Position numbers and translations under genes: made by a program | Shown: positions 1 through 6,093 of the stretch, piece by piece | Layout: each line of letters opens with the position of its first letter | How positions within the stretch are numbered: the stretch's first letter is position 1 | Source: Streptomyces sp. WM4235 | GTDB lineage: Bacteria; Actinomycetota; Actinomycetes; Streptomycetales; Streptomycetaceae | Assembly: GCF_001279725.1 (NCBI RefSeq) | Contig: NZ_LGDE01000016.1 | Span: forward strand, 1 to 13,633 | DNA: 13,633 bases | Direction of reading: 5' to 3' | Notes under the pieces: model-generated | Databases searched by the model: none | Seen by the model: only the letters and a program-made list of their open reading frames with translations | What the model was told of the DNA's origin: nothing

Positions 1-90
1 GGACGCGCCTTCTTCTTCCCCATGCTCTCCATGATGAACATCATCCTTCCGGGGCCCAAGCCCCTGATCTCCGATGTCCGTCAAAGCGGA

Positions 91-225
91 TCAAGCCCAG
101 GGGATCGCACTCACGCTGAGACTCGGGCTCGGGCTCGGCGCGGCGGCTTCGGGTCCACCGGAGCAGCCGGCTGACAGGGCGGCGCCGACAACGGTCAGTA
201 CGAGTGCGAATGCGCGGGTCCGCAT
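91..225 (-). CDS. very short putative lipoprotein (44 aa)
   Basis: This gene was found by reading the minus strand. An ATG at 225 is preceded by GGGGGA about five bases upstream, a good ribosome binding site. The 44-residue product has a lipoprotein signal peptide: Arg at positions 2 and 4, a hydrophobic stretch (residues 5-19), and the lipobox LSAGC with the lipidated Cys at residue 21. A Ser/Pro-rich tail (APSPSPSLSVS) follows, and translation stops at TGA. The mature lipopeptide would be only about 24 residues. It is either a tiny anchored peptide or the 5' stump of a larger lipoprotein whose frame was lost. Downstream on the same strand, ATG codons at 41-44 preceded by GGAAGG could open another gene that leaves the window at the left edge; that is too short to judge. 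The gene is divergent from the truncated glycosidase at 483. Signal peptide and RBS are seen directly; function is unknown. Confidence 0.55.
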   Translation of the reverse strand: MRTRAFALVLTVVGAALSAGCSGGPEAAAPSPSPSLSVSAIPWA

Positions 226-482
226 GTGTCCCCCTGGGCGACGGGTGGGCCTTCAACTGGTCCCCGACCACGCTGCCTTACCGCACCTCCCCACGCGTCT
301 CCTCGTCGAGTTCGAGGCGCATTCGTAACAGGCGGCCAACCGGTCGAGCTCTCGACGGCCGCGTCGTTCGTTCAGCCGAGCATCGGGGCACCGAACAGGC
401 CGGGAACGGGCGAGATGCCTAGCATCGGTGCAAAGCGCACCCATCGACCACGCACACCGTTCGATATTTCCATGGAGGCGTC

Positions 483-863
483 ATGTTCCCTCGGGGCCGT
501 CGGTTGGCGAGCGCCTGCACCCGTACGGTCCTGGTCGGCATGCTTGTCACCGGGTGCGCCCTCGCCTCGCCCACAGGTGAGGGCCTCGGGGGGCCCGGCA
601 GCAACGCCGGGACCGAGGTCGCGGTGGGCGCCTACCTCCACTACGGCTCGCCCGGCGTGGAGAGGATGCGGGGCCTCTCGCACTGGCTCGGGGGCACCGA
701 GCTGCGCGCCGGGCACACCTACCTGCCCGGAGACACCTGGTCGAACATCGAGGGAGCCCCCGATTCCTTGCGCAGCTGGGTCCGGTGGCGCCCCCAAGCT
801 GTAGCGGGAAGCCGCCGGGGCCAGGGGCGCCTGCCCGTGCCGTTTCGACCGTGTTGGCGTTGA
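483..863 (+). pseudogene. truncated secreted glycosidase-like lipoprotein (GH26-type N-terminus)
   Basis: ATG 483 follows GGAGG at 474-478, so the 5' end looks intact. The product begins with a lipoprotein signal: basic n-region (residues 3-6), hydrophobic core, lipobox VTGC. Mature residues from about 40 to 100 (for example VAVGAYLHYGSPGVERM and GHTYLPGDTWSNIEG) resemble the start of the catalytic domain of actinobacterial family-26-type glycosidases (mannanase-like), which I recognise from memory of the family. After the SWVRWR segment (near 785) the sequence becomes low-complexity and Arg/Pro/Gly-rich and stops at 863, giving 126 residues. A full enzyme of this type has more than 300, with acid/base and nucleophile Glu residues located downstream of the break, so this copy cannot be catalytic. 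I infer a deletion joined the 5' part to unrelated DNA. The family call is tentative; the truncation is more certain than the family. Confidence 0.5.
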
Positions 864-966
864 TCCAACCGTGGACAGCCCGGCCTCCCCGCTCGCGGGT
901 TCGCCGGCTGCTGTCGGATCTGTCGGTGGCGTGGTGATGCGTTGCCGCATTTGGGAGGGAACGCAC

Positions 967-1431
967 GTGAAGAAGAGGGCCTTGTTCACCGGCACCGTGG
1001 TGTGCACCGCGGTGCTCATCGTTTCGCAGGCCGCCACCGCGGGTGCCGCTGTGCATCAGGGCGGTCTGCATTTCGGTGCGCTGCTGTTTGACGGCCCGGG
1101 TGCGGATCTGCCCCGGACGAACAGCAAGCTGAACGCCGAGTACGTCGACCTCCACAACAACACAGGACAGGCCCTGCACCTGCGCGGCTACACCGTCAAG
1201 ACCGCCGCCGGAGCCTTGTACACGTTCCCGGCGTTCACCCTCGCGGCGTGGAAGACGGTTCGCTTGAAGAGCGGACAGGGCAGTAGCACTGCTGCCACCG
1301 TGTTCCGGCAGAAGGACACCTTCTGGTTCAACAACTCCTCCGGTGCCCTCACCCTGACTGCGCCGGGCAGGGCCAAGAAGGACACGTGTGCCTGGAAGGC
1401 CAACGGCCGCGGCTACACCACCTGCCACTGA
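967..1431 (+). CDS. secreted lamin-tail-domain protein
   Basis: GTG 967 is chosen because GGGAGGGA (953-960) lies six bases upstream and the sequence then begins with a clean Sec signal peptide (MKKRALF, a hydrophobic core to residue 23, cleavage near TAGAA at about 28). An upstream ATG at 871 in the same frame would add 32 residues with no signal character. The 154-residue product has one lamin-tail (LTD) domain at about residues 50-145, an Ig-like beta-sandwich. Visible marks are NAEYVDLHNNTGQALHLRGYT, the FPAFTLAAW strand pair, and WFNNSSGALTL near the end. Two Cys residues (141 and 153) near the C-terminus may form a disulfide after export. LTD proteins of this size are common in streptomycetes as stand-alone extracellular proteins; in larger proteins the domain accompanies nucleases or phosphatases. 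No enzyme motif is present, so a binding role outside the cell is inferred. No operon partner is seen. Confidence 0.82.
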   Translation: MKKRALFTGTVVCTAVLIVSQAATAGAAVHQGGLHFGALLFDGPGADLPRTNSKLNAEYVDLHNNTGQALHLRGYTVKTAAGALYTFPAFTLAAWKTVRLKSGQGSSTAATVFRQKDTFWFNNSSGALTLTAPGRAKKDTCAWKANGRGYTTCH

Positions 1432-1676
1432 CCTCTAGCGCCGACCAACACCCGGGCACTCGCCCCGCGGTGATATTCGGGCCTTGAGTCGGCCAGGGTG
1501 CCTCCATGCCGGCCGCTGGCAGCCGCACCAAAACGCCCCGCGTCGCGCCCCCTGGCTGCCGGCGTACTGATCCCCGCAGCGGGCCGCCTGCCGTACGACG
1601 CCGAGGGCTTACCCGGTCGCGGAGTCAGTGCGGGGTGGCACCGCTCTCATCAACTTGTTCGGTTCTGGAGATGCGC

Positions 1677-1708
1677 GTGTACCCGCCCCCTGAAGTGACC
1701 TTGCCTTA
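1677..1708 (+). pseudogene. possible severed 5' end of the excalibur protein gene
   Basis: GTG 1677 follows GGAG (1667-1670) by six bases and encodes MYPPPEVTLP before the IS5-family element begins at 1709. If the element and one copy of its TA target duplication are removed, this frame runs into the frame of the excalibur gene at 2633 (PVPVRRWHPLL). A Pro-rich cytoplasmic lead followed by basic residues and a membrane helix is what such proteins usually have. The problem is that the reconstructed junction codon is TAG, so either that codon mutated or the match is chance. Frame continuity and RBS are seen; the interpretation is inference. Confidence 0.4.
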
Positions 1709-1726
1709 GGCAGTGTCTTCAAAGGG
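1709..1726 (+). repeat. left terminal inverted repeat of the IS5-family element
   Basis: GGCAGTGTCTTCAAAGGG matches the complement of 2603-2620 at 17 of 18 positions. It is flanked by TA at 1707-1708. Confidence 0.88.
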
Positions 1727-2587
1727 GTTTGAGCCAGAGGAACAGGGACGCGATGGTGACGGCTGCCTGGTAGGACTCGCGGGTTTTGTCGTAGCGAGTG
1801 GCGATCGCGCGGTACTGCTTGAGGCGGTTGAAGCAGCGTTCGACGACGTTGCGCTTCTTTTAGAGCTCCTTTTTGAAGAAACGCGGTCTGCCTCCGTCAC
1901 GGCCTCGTCGGGACCGGTTGGCCCGCTGGTCGCGGCGCTCGGGAATGGTGTGGCCGATCCCGCGTTTGCGCAGGTAGGTGCGTATCTTGCGGGAGCTGTA
2001 GCCCTTGTCGCCCAGGACGTGGTCCGGACGGGTTCGGGGCCTTCCGGGCCCGGCCCGGCGGACCCTGATGGTGTCCATGACCTCCTCGAAGTGGGTGCAG
2101 TCGGCGGCGTTGCCGCCGGTGAGGACGAAGCCGAGAGGCCGGCCGCGACCATCGCAGGCCAGGTGGATTTTCGTGGTCAGTCCGCCTCGGGATCGTCCGA
2201 GGGCGTGATCACATACTTCGTCCCCCTGCTCCGCCCCTTTTTCCGGGCGCCCGCTGCATGCTGATGGGCCCGCGCGACCGTGGAGTCGACCGACACCAGC
2301 CAGTCGATGTCACCGGCCGCGTCCTTTTCCGCCTGGACCGCTGCCAGCATCCGCGTGAACGTCCCGTCCAGCGCCCACCTGCGAAAACGCGTGTACAGAG
2401 TCCGCCAGGACCCGTACCGCTCCGGCACATCACGCCACGCCGACCCCGTCCGCAGCTTCCACACGATCCCATTCAGCACCCGCCGGTCGTCCAGCCGCGG
2501 CCGCCCCGAAGCCGACCGCGGCAACAACGCGGACAACGCGTCCCACTCCAGATCCGACAGCTCATGACGACGCACCATGCAACACAT
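1719..2587 (-). pseudogene. IS5-family transposase, two frames plus a nonsense codon
   Basis: The first frame starts at ATG 2587 (or at ATG 2578, which reads MVRRHELSD and is better spaced from a GGGGGA at the start region) and carries the DUF4096-type N-terminal domain and the first catalytic Asp (VSVDST). It stops at 2177. The continuation GDEVCDHALGRSRGGLTTK is in the -1 frame. The switch fits a slip at the five-A run (T run at 2238-2242 on the plus strand), giving ARKK-GAEQGDEV. A split transposase made by programmed frameshifting is known in IS427-type elements, so the frame change alone need not be damage. The second frame has the second Asp (GDKGYSS) and then meets TAA at 1860-1862 just before KKRNVVERCF, which holds the catalytic Glu. 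Relatives have Tyr there, so one TAC to TAA change explains it. The Glu-bearing end (to TGA 1719) is therefore not made, and this copy is probably inactive. Confidence 0.85.
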
Positions 2588-2602
2588 GATCCCCCATCAG
2601 AA

Positions 2603-2620
2603 CCCTTTGAAGACACGGCC
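2603..2620 (-). repeat. right terminal inverted repeat of the IS5-family element
   Basis: Read on the minus strand this is GGCCGTGTCTTCAAAGGG, differing from the left end only at position 4. It is followed by TA at 2621-2622, the second copy of the target duplication. Confidence 0.88.
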
Positions 2621-2632
2621 TAGCCGGTCCCG

Positions 2633-3241
2633 GTGCGTCGGTGGCATCCGCTGCTGGCTGTTCCCGCCGTGGTCCTCGCGACGCTGTTCGTGCCGCCCTT
2701 CGGGGCGGCGCTCGCGTTCATGGCGCGCTGGGACAAGGCCGGCAGGGCGGTGACGGTCGTCTTGGCCGCGGTCTGGTTCGTGGTGCTTCTCGCCGCCGTC
2801 AGCTCGGGACAAAAGCCTGTGCAAGGCGATGCCAAGCCGCAGGTTCAGCCGGTTGTCACCGTCACGGTCACCGCAGTACCCCCGCCCGCGCCGGTGGCTT
2901 CGTCCAAGGCCCCCGTGGCTTTCCCGTCTCCTCCCACGCCGCCCGCCCCCACATCGAGTGCGCCGGCGTCGGCTGCCGCTGTCGCGCCGCCTGCTGAACG
3001 GCCGCCGGTACCGCGGCCAGCCACGGCCGACGACGGCAAGACCCCAAGCCGGGCCGACGCCCCCGCGATCACTCGACCCTCATCAGACGATGGCAGCGCC
3101 AGCAGCTCCGGCTCCGGCGGGGGTGTCTCGTACCGGAACTGCACCGCCGTCCGCCAGGCCGGAGCCGCGCCGATCCGCCGTGGGGATGCCGGGTACGGAT
3201 CGCATCTCGACCGTGATGGCGACGGCATCGCCTGCGAGTGA
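2633..3241 (+). CDS. membrane-anchored excalibur (calcium-binding) domain protein
   Basis: GTG 2633 is the first start after an in-frame TAG at 2621. The 202-residue product has two hydrophobic segments (about residues 6-31 and 38-57), then a long Pro/Ala/Ser-rich linker (60-163) and a C-terminal excalibur domain (about 167-202). The domain shows YRNCTAVRQAG, GYGSHLDRDGDGIACE and the DxDxDGxxC calcium-loop signature with its paired Cys residues (170 and 201). Excalibur domains are extracellular and linked to surface-bound nucleases and other envelope proteins; with no catalytic domain here, a structural or binding role at the cell surface is inferred. The IS5-family element ends only 12 bases upstream, and no clear ribosome binding site precedes the GTG. 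The true N-terminus may have been the Pro-rich segment at 1677, so expression may be lost or driven from the element. A hairpin at 3419-3450 may terminate it. Confidence 0.75.
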   Translation: MRRWHPLLAVPAVVLATLFVPPFGAALAFMARWDKAGRAVTVVLAAVWFVVLLAAVSSGQKPVQGDAKPQVQPVVTVTVTAVPPPAPVASSKAPVAFPSPPTPPAPTSSAPASAAAVAPPAERPPVPRPATADDGKTPSRADAPAITRPSSDDGSASSSGSGGGVSYRNCTAVRQAGAAPIRRGDAGYGSHLDRDGDGIACE

Positions 3242-3647
3242 CCGGGGGATGGCGACGGATGGCCGAGCACCTCGTCGAGGGCAACCTCGCCGGGCTGGAC
3301 GAGCAGACCGCCACGGGCCCGGGCGGCGATTCACGCCTGCCGGGTGCTGTGATGGCGCCACCGTATCCCCGGGGCATGCCCGTGACCTCGCTATCCGTGC
3401 CTCCGAGTACCAACTCCGCCAGACACCCTCCACGGGTCCAGGGTGTCTGGGCGTACTCCCTGACTGCTCTCTCGGGAGTCTGTCGGGTTATCGCACGTAC
3501 CGGCTCTAAGGGATGAAGATGCTGCGCAGAAACCGTTGGCCAACTCTTGTTTGCTGCTACCAATTACCTTGCGTTCGGAACCGAGATGGCAATCCATCGC
3601 GTTCGGGCGTGAATCCCATTTCTTCAGCACGAACGGATTTCGCCCTC
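3242..3647. other. intergenic interval, no supported gene
   Basis: Open frames here have no convincing start site, codon bias or family resemblance. The only clear structure is the inverted repeat at 3419-3450. The last 100 bases are visibly poorer in GC than the coding parts, as expected of a promoter region for the ricin-type gene at 3648; I cannot place specific -35 and -10 boxes. Confidence 0.5.
3419..3450 (+). terminator. probable intrinsic terminator hairpin
   Basis: CCAGACACCCT (3419-3429) pairs perfectly with AGGGTGTCTGG (3440-3450): an 11-bp stem with a 10-base loop. There is no T tract, which is common for streptomycete terminators. It lies 178 bases after the excalibur stop codon. 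Confidence 0.5.
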
Positions 3648-4127
3648 ATGGCAATCGCCCTTCGCAAGACGCTCGCTCTCACGACGCTGGCGCTGACCGC
3701 TTCCCTCCTGCCGGCCGCCGGGGTGCAGGCCGCGGTATCCACCGTCCCGGCTCTCCGTGCTCCCGGGCTCTACTGCCTGGCGAATGCCTGGAACACCCCG
3801 AACGTCTCCACGAAGCCGTGTGACCCGAAGGACCAGGGCCAGCACTGGACCCTTGCGGGCCACCAGATCTTCCTGACCAACGCCCCGGCCTACTGCCTCG
3901 CCAACACCTGGAACGCCGCGGACGTCTCGGTGAAGCCGTGCAACCCGAAGGACCAGGGCCAGTACTGGAATGTTGCGGGTCAGCAGATCGCCCTCTCCTA
4001 CGCGCCGGCTTATTGCTTCGCCAATGCCTGGAGCACCCCGAACGTCTCGACCAAGCCGTGCGACGTGAAGGACCAGGGCCAGCGCTGGGTGATCTTCAAG
4101 GACCAGATCAGCCTCGCCGCCGCCTGA
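3648..4127 (+). CDS. secreted ricin-type (beta-trefoil) repeat protein
   Basis: ATG 3648 is chosen because it opens a normal Sec signal peptide (MAIALRKTLAL, hydrophobic to about residue 24, cleavage near VQA-AVS at 28). An ATG at 3513 in frame would add 45 residues without signal character. No strong ribosome binding site precedes 3648. The mature part, about 130 residues, consists of three near-identical 40-residue units: YCLANAWNTPNVSTKPCDPK, YCLANTWNAADVSVKPCNPK and YCFANAWSTPNVSTKPCDVK, each followed by a QxW motif (DQGQHW, DQGQYW, DQGQRW). Three QxW repeats of about 40 residues are the mark of the R-type lectin beta-trefoil, and each unit has a Cys pair. No catalytic domain is attached, so it is a stand-alone extracellular binding module, with carbohydrate the expected but unproven ligand. 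It ends in a strong terminator and is convergent with the CsbD remnant. Confidence 0.82.
   Translation: MAIALRKTLALTTLALTASLLPAAGVQAAVSTVPALRAPGLYCLANAWNTPNVSTKPCDPKDQGQHWTLAGHQIFLTNAPAYCLANTWNAADVSVKPCNPKDQGQYWNVAGQQIALSYAPAYCFANAWSTPNVSTKPCDVKDQGQRWVIFKDQISLAAA
3771..4124 (+). repeat. three tandem coding repeats of 120 bp
   Basis: Units start at 3771, 3891 and 4011, an exact 120-base period, each beginning TA(C/T)TGC(C/T)T and each containing AAGGACCAGGGCCAG. They encode the three trefoil lobes of the ricin-type protein. Conservation at the DNA level suggests fairly recent duplication or gene conversion. Confidence 0.85.
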
Positions 4128-4184
4128 CCCTCGCCGGCCCAGACCGTTGTGGTCGGCATGTGTCCTGGCCGACGGTGAAAGTGT

Positions 4185-4220
4185 CTGGGCCCCGACCTGG
4201 GGGAGTAGGTCGGGGCCCAG
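4185..4220 (+). terminator. strong hairpin terminator, probably bidirectional
   Basis: CTGGGCCCCGACCT (4185-4198) pairs perfectly with AGGTCGGGGCCCAG (4207-4220): a 14-bp GC-rich stem with an 8-base loop. It sits between the convergent ricin-type gene (ending 4127) and the CsbD remnant (ending 4251), so it could serve both strands. Confidence 0.85.
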
Positions 4221-4250
4221 CGAGGTGCAGCGGCCGAGGCTGCGCGGGGG

Positions 4251-4352
4251 TTAGTGACGGAAGGTGTCCTTGAAGTCTTCCTTGGCCTGGTCGGCGTGGC
4301 CTTCGGCGGTCATGCGCTGGTTGCCGACGGCGCGGCCGACACCTTCACGCCT
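4251..4352 (-). pseudogene. CsbD-family protein remnant (C-terminal part)
   Basis: The last 33 codons before TAA at 4251 read GVGRAVGNQRMTAEGHADQA followed by KEDFKDTFRH. This is the core of the CsbD family of small hydrophilic stress proteins, which carry G(R/K)xxGN....EG..DQAKG. The usual N-terminal third, a Lys/Ala/Gly-rich helix starting with Met and including GKAKE, is missing. Upstream in the same frame (to ATG 4589) the sequence is Arg/Pro/Ser-rich and unlike the family. CsbD proteins are normally about 60-70 residues and cytoplasmic, induced by general stress in Bacillus. I take this as a 3' stump left by a deletion. A frameshifted or relocated start cannot be excluded. Confidence 0.55.
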
Positions 4353-4456
4353 GGCTGGCGGCTCGTCGTACGCCGAAGAGACCGACGAGCCAATGAAGGC
4401 TGCCCACGGAGAGGTCGCCGTCCTTGATTCAGGCGTGCCGCTTCCTTGTGATGCGG

Positions 4457-4840
4457 TCACGGGGCTGGGGGGTAGCTTGGCGGCGGAGGATACGAGGGCG
4501 TCCGGTCGGGCTTGGACAGTGCAAGCCGAACCAGAGCGGCGACGGCCCCGGGTCCCACGGCCATGGCCGCGAGGACGGCGGGCATCCACTGAGGAGAGAT
4601 CGTGTCGTCGTTCCTGTATGCCTCGGCGGCGCTGCTAGTCATGGGTCCCGAGGGCCGCTCGACATCCGACGCGAAATCCTCTGCGTGCTGCACTCCGTAG
4701 TAGGCCGCGAACGCGACGGTCAGGATCGAGACGCTCAGGACGATGCCGAGCCAAAGGCGTCGCGCGGACGAGCTTCGCATGGGAATGAGGGCAAGCAGCA
4801 ACCATGGAACAGCCAAGAATGCAAGAGCGGTCAGAGCCAT
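4457..4840 (-). CDS. small hypothetical membrane protein, three predicted helices
   Basis: ATG 4840 is preceded by GGGGGA (4846-4851) at a good distance, and the frame keeps a consistent high-GC third position to TGA 4457. The 127-residue product has three hydrophobic segments: residues 2-21, 29-50 (LGIVLSVSILTVAFAAYYGV) and 86-108 (MPAVLAAMAVGPGAVAALVR). Between the last two is an acidic, polar loop (52-84), predicted to lie on one side of the membrane, and the C-terminus is a short tail with two SYPPP/SYPPA units. I do not recognise the family and see no catalytic or transporter motif. The gene shares its strand with the CsbD remnant downstream (105-base gap), but since that is broken there is no functional operon. 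An unknown cell-envelope role is the most that can be said. Confidence 0.65.
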   Translation of the reverse strand: MALTALAFLAVPWLLLALIPMRSSSARRLWLGIVLSVSILTVAFAAYYGVQHAEDFASDVERPSGPMTSSAAEAYRNDDTISPQWMPAVLAAMAVGPGAVAALVRLALSKPDRTPSYPPPPSYPPAP

Positions 4841-5057
4841 GTGTCCCCCAAATGCGCGTAATCGTGCCGGAGTTGACTGTCACCCATACTGCGGTGATTC
4901 TCGTTGTGATTCACGCGATGGGAACAATGCATGTGAAGCAGCAGGTAGAGCCCCTCCCGGCTCCCCTTCCGGCACAGTGGTCCGCCACCGAGACTGGAGC
5001 TCCTCAGGCGTGGGGTGCTCGGTGGGCAGGGGGGGTTGTGTGGGGACCGGGCGAGTT

Positions 5058-5176
5058 CATGGCGTGTCGCCGGTGGGGACGGCTTTGCCGTTCATGACCC
5101 ACAGGCCGAGGTTGTGCCATATCTGGGTCTGCGGTTGAAAGATCTTGTTCTCGTGAACGACCCCACGTCGTGCCCA
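5058..5176 (-). pseudogene. unrecognised gene remnant, C-terminal end
   Basis: On the minus strand a frame ending at TGA 5058 reads VHENKIFQPQTQIWHNLGLW followed by VMNGKAVPTGDTP. The residue composition looks like real protein and differs from the Arg/Pro/Ser-rich translation of noncoding high-GC DNA. Upstream, TAA at 5177 closes the frame and no start with a ribosome binding site is present, so only about 35-40 codons remain. I do not recognise the family. It probably marks the 3' end of a gene whose body was lost. Confidence 0.35.
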
Positions 5177-5479
5177 TTACCGCAGCTCACACCGTCCGTA
5201 AGAGGATCTCCCGGCACGCTGACACCCTTTCTCTCTTCCCCTGATACGTCAGCGAAGGGGAAGAAGTCCACTCCCATGGCCGGGAAGGCACGGGCCGATG
5301 CGCTGCGGTTGCTGGGGTGTGTGCGGATAGCGACGGTGCGGCAGATGGCTTCCGGGATTGTCGACGGGCGCTGTCAGGGCCGGCGACGGAATGACGCCGT
5401 GTCGAAGCCCTCCGACTCCGGCCCGCCGGTCCGGGGGCTGTGCGCAGCGGAAAGCTCCGGTGCCCTGTGAGGGACTGCC
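5177..5479. other. interval without a supported gene
   Basis: No gene can be supported. On the plus strand, ATG 5276 opens about 25 codons (MAGKARADALRLLGCVRIAT and on to VRQM) that resemble the winged-helix start of plasmid-associated replication-relaxation proteins. After that the frame becomes Arg/Ser/Pro-rich. On the minus strand the tail of the frame from 5759 passes through, also without coding character. Confidence 0.35.
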
Positions 5480-5759
5480 CGGGGGCTCCGGGGGCTGGCG
5501 GGGTCAGACCTTGCTCGTCCAGCTGTTCACCGGCATCGCGCGCGCAGGCGGCCACGTCGCCCACTCGTTCCCCGGTCTCGTGTAGTCCTGCCTCGTCGAG
5601 TTCGACAGAGAGTGTTCCGAGGGCGGTGATCGTGTGTTCGGTGATCTCGCCGGTCGCGTACAACCGACTGATGGTGCCGCCGTCCCGGTGCGGTCGCAGG
5701 ATCTCGCGCACGTCGTCGTCCGTCAGTTCGTCCATGAGGTCAGGGTAGGGACGGCCCAC
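5187..5759 (-). CDS. hypothetical small acidic helical protein, C-terminal half doubtful
   Basis: The frame opens at GTG 5759 or, 24 bases later, at ATG 5735 (MDELTDDDVREIL). Neither has a clear ribosome binding site. The first 85 or so residues look genuine: acidic, helix-forming, with strong G/C third-position bias (for example REILRPHRDGGTISRLYATG, then a second helix region LSVELDEAGLHETGERVGDV). From about residue 88 (near 5495) the bias disappears and the translation becomes Ser/Arg/Pro-rich up to TGA 5187. I infer that the real gene was about 85-100 codons and lost its own stop codon, or that a frame change occurred near 5490. No known domain is recognised and there are no membrane or signal segments, so a cytoplasmic product is expected. 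Upstream is a strong hairpin at 5814-5845. Confidence 0.45.
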   Translation of the reverse strand: MGRPYPDLMDELTDDDVREILRPHRDGGTISRLYATGEITEHTITALGTLSVELDEAGLHETGERVGDVAACARDAGEQLDEQGLTPPAPGAPGQSLTGHRSFPLRTAPGPAGRSRRASTRRHSVAGPDSARRQSRKPSAAPSLSAHTPATAAHRPVPSRPWEWTSSPSLTYQGKRERVSACREILLRTV

Positions 5760-6093
5760 GGACGAGCAGCGTATTTCGGGCGTGCCGTCCCGCGCACGGG
5801 TGGGCCGACGGCGAGCCCCGGCGGCCCGTGAGGACCGCCGGGGCTGCGTCGGGCCGCGCTGTCCTCAATCAACCCTGGAGTCAGGGTGGTTGGCATCCCC
5901 CCTGCTCGTTGGGGGTGTGCGGCATGAGCTGAAGTGGAGAGGTCGGCAACGCACGTCGCCGAGCGGTGCGCCCGTGTGCGCCTTTAGCGCAGTGTGGTCG
6001 ATATGGGGACTGTGATGATCATGTGAAATCACCCAGAATCTCGGGTCGCATCAGACTCCGATGCGTATTTCGGACATCAAGCAGGGCATGAGA
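5760..6093. other. intergenic interval with a terminator-like hairpin
   Basis: No gene is supported. The interval holds the hairpin at 5814-5845 and a weaker GC hairpin (CCCTG at 5873-5877 with CAGGG at 5882-5886). It becomes richer in A and T from about 6005, just before the second ricin-type gene, consistent with a promoter region there. Confidence 0.5.
5814..5845. terminator. GC-rich hairpin, probable terminator
   Basis: AGCCCCGGCGG (5814-5824) pairs perfectly with CCGCCGGGGCT (5835-5845): an 11-bp stem with a 10-base loop that can add two more pairs. It lies upstream of the minus-strand gene at 5759 and of the plus-strand ricin-type gene at 6094, so it may have served a gene no longer present. 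Confidence 0.5.

Larger units (their letters stand above)
1709..2620 (-). mobile_element. IS5-family insertion sequence (IS427-like), 912 bp
   Basis: The ends are an inverted repeat: GGCAGTGTCTTCAAAGGG at 1709-1726 and its complement at 2603-2620, with one mismatch at position 4. The element is flanked by TA on both sides (1707-1708 and 2621-2622), the short target duplication expected of IS427-type IS5 elements. It contains one transposase split into two reading frames on the minus strand, as is usual for this group, but the second frame also carries a nonsense codon. The element lies directly in front of the excalibur gene start at 2633, separating that gene from its original upstream sequence. 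Confidence 0.88.

Noticed and set aside
379..431. Inverted match GCACCGA/TCGGTGC and direct repeat AGCATCGG upstream of the glycosidase gene, considered as an operator
   Set aside because: The stem is short with a 30-base loop, and such matches arise often by chance in this composition.
547..1428. 293-codon open frame on the minus strand opposite the lamin-tail gene
   Set aside because: It is antisense to a gene with a clear signal peptide and domain; its composition is typical of a shadow frame and it has no ribosome binding site.
3238..3516. 92-codon plus-strand frame after the excalibur gene
   Set aside because: It has no ribosome binding site and no recognisable content, and it runs through the terminator-like hairpin.
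3771..4124. Regularly spaced repeats considered as a CRISPR array
   Set aside because: The period is 120 bases, there are no unique spacers, and the repeats encode trefoil lobes with QxW motifs.
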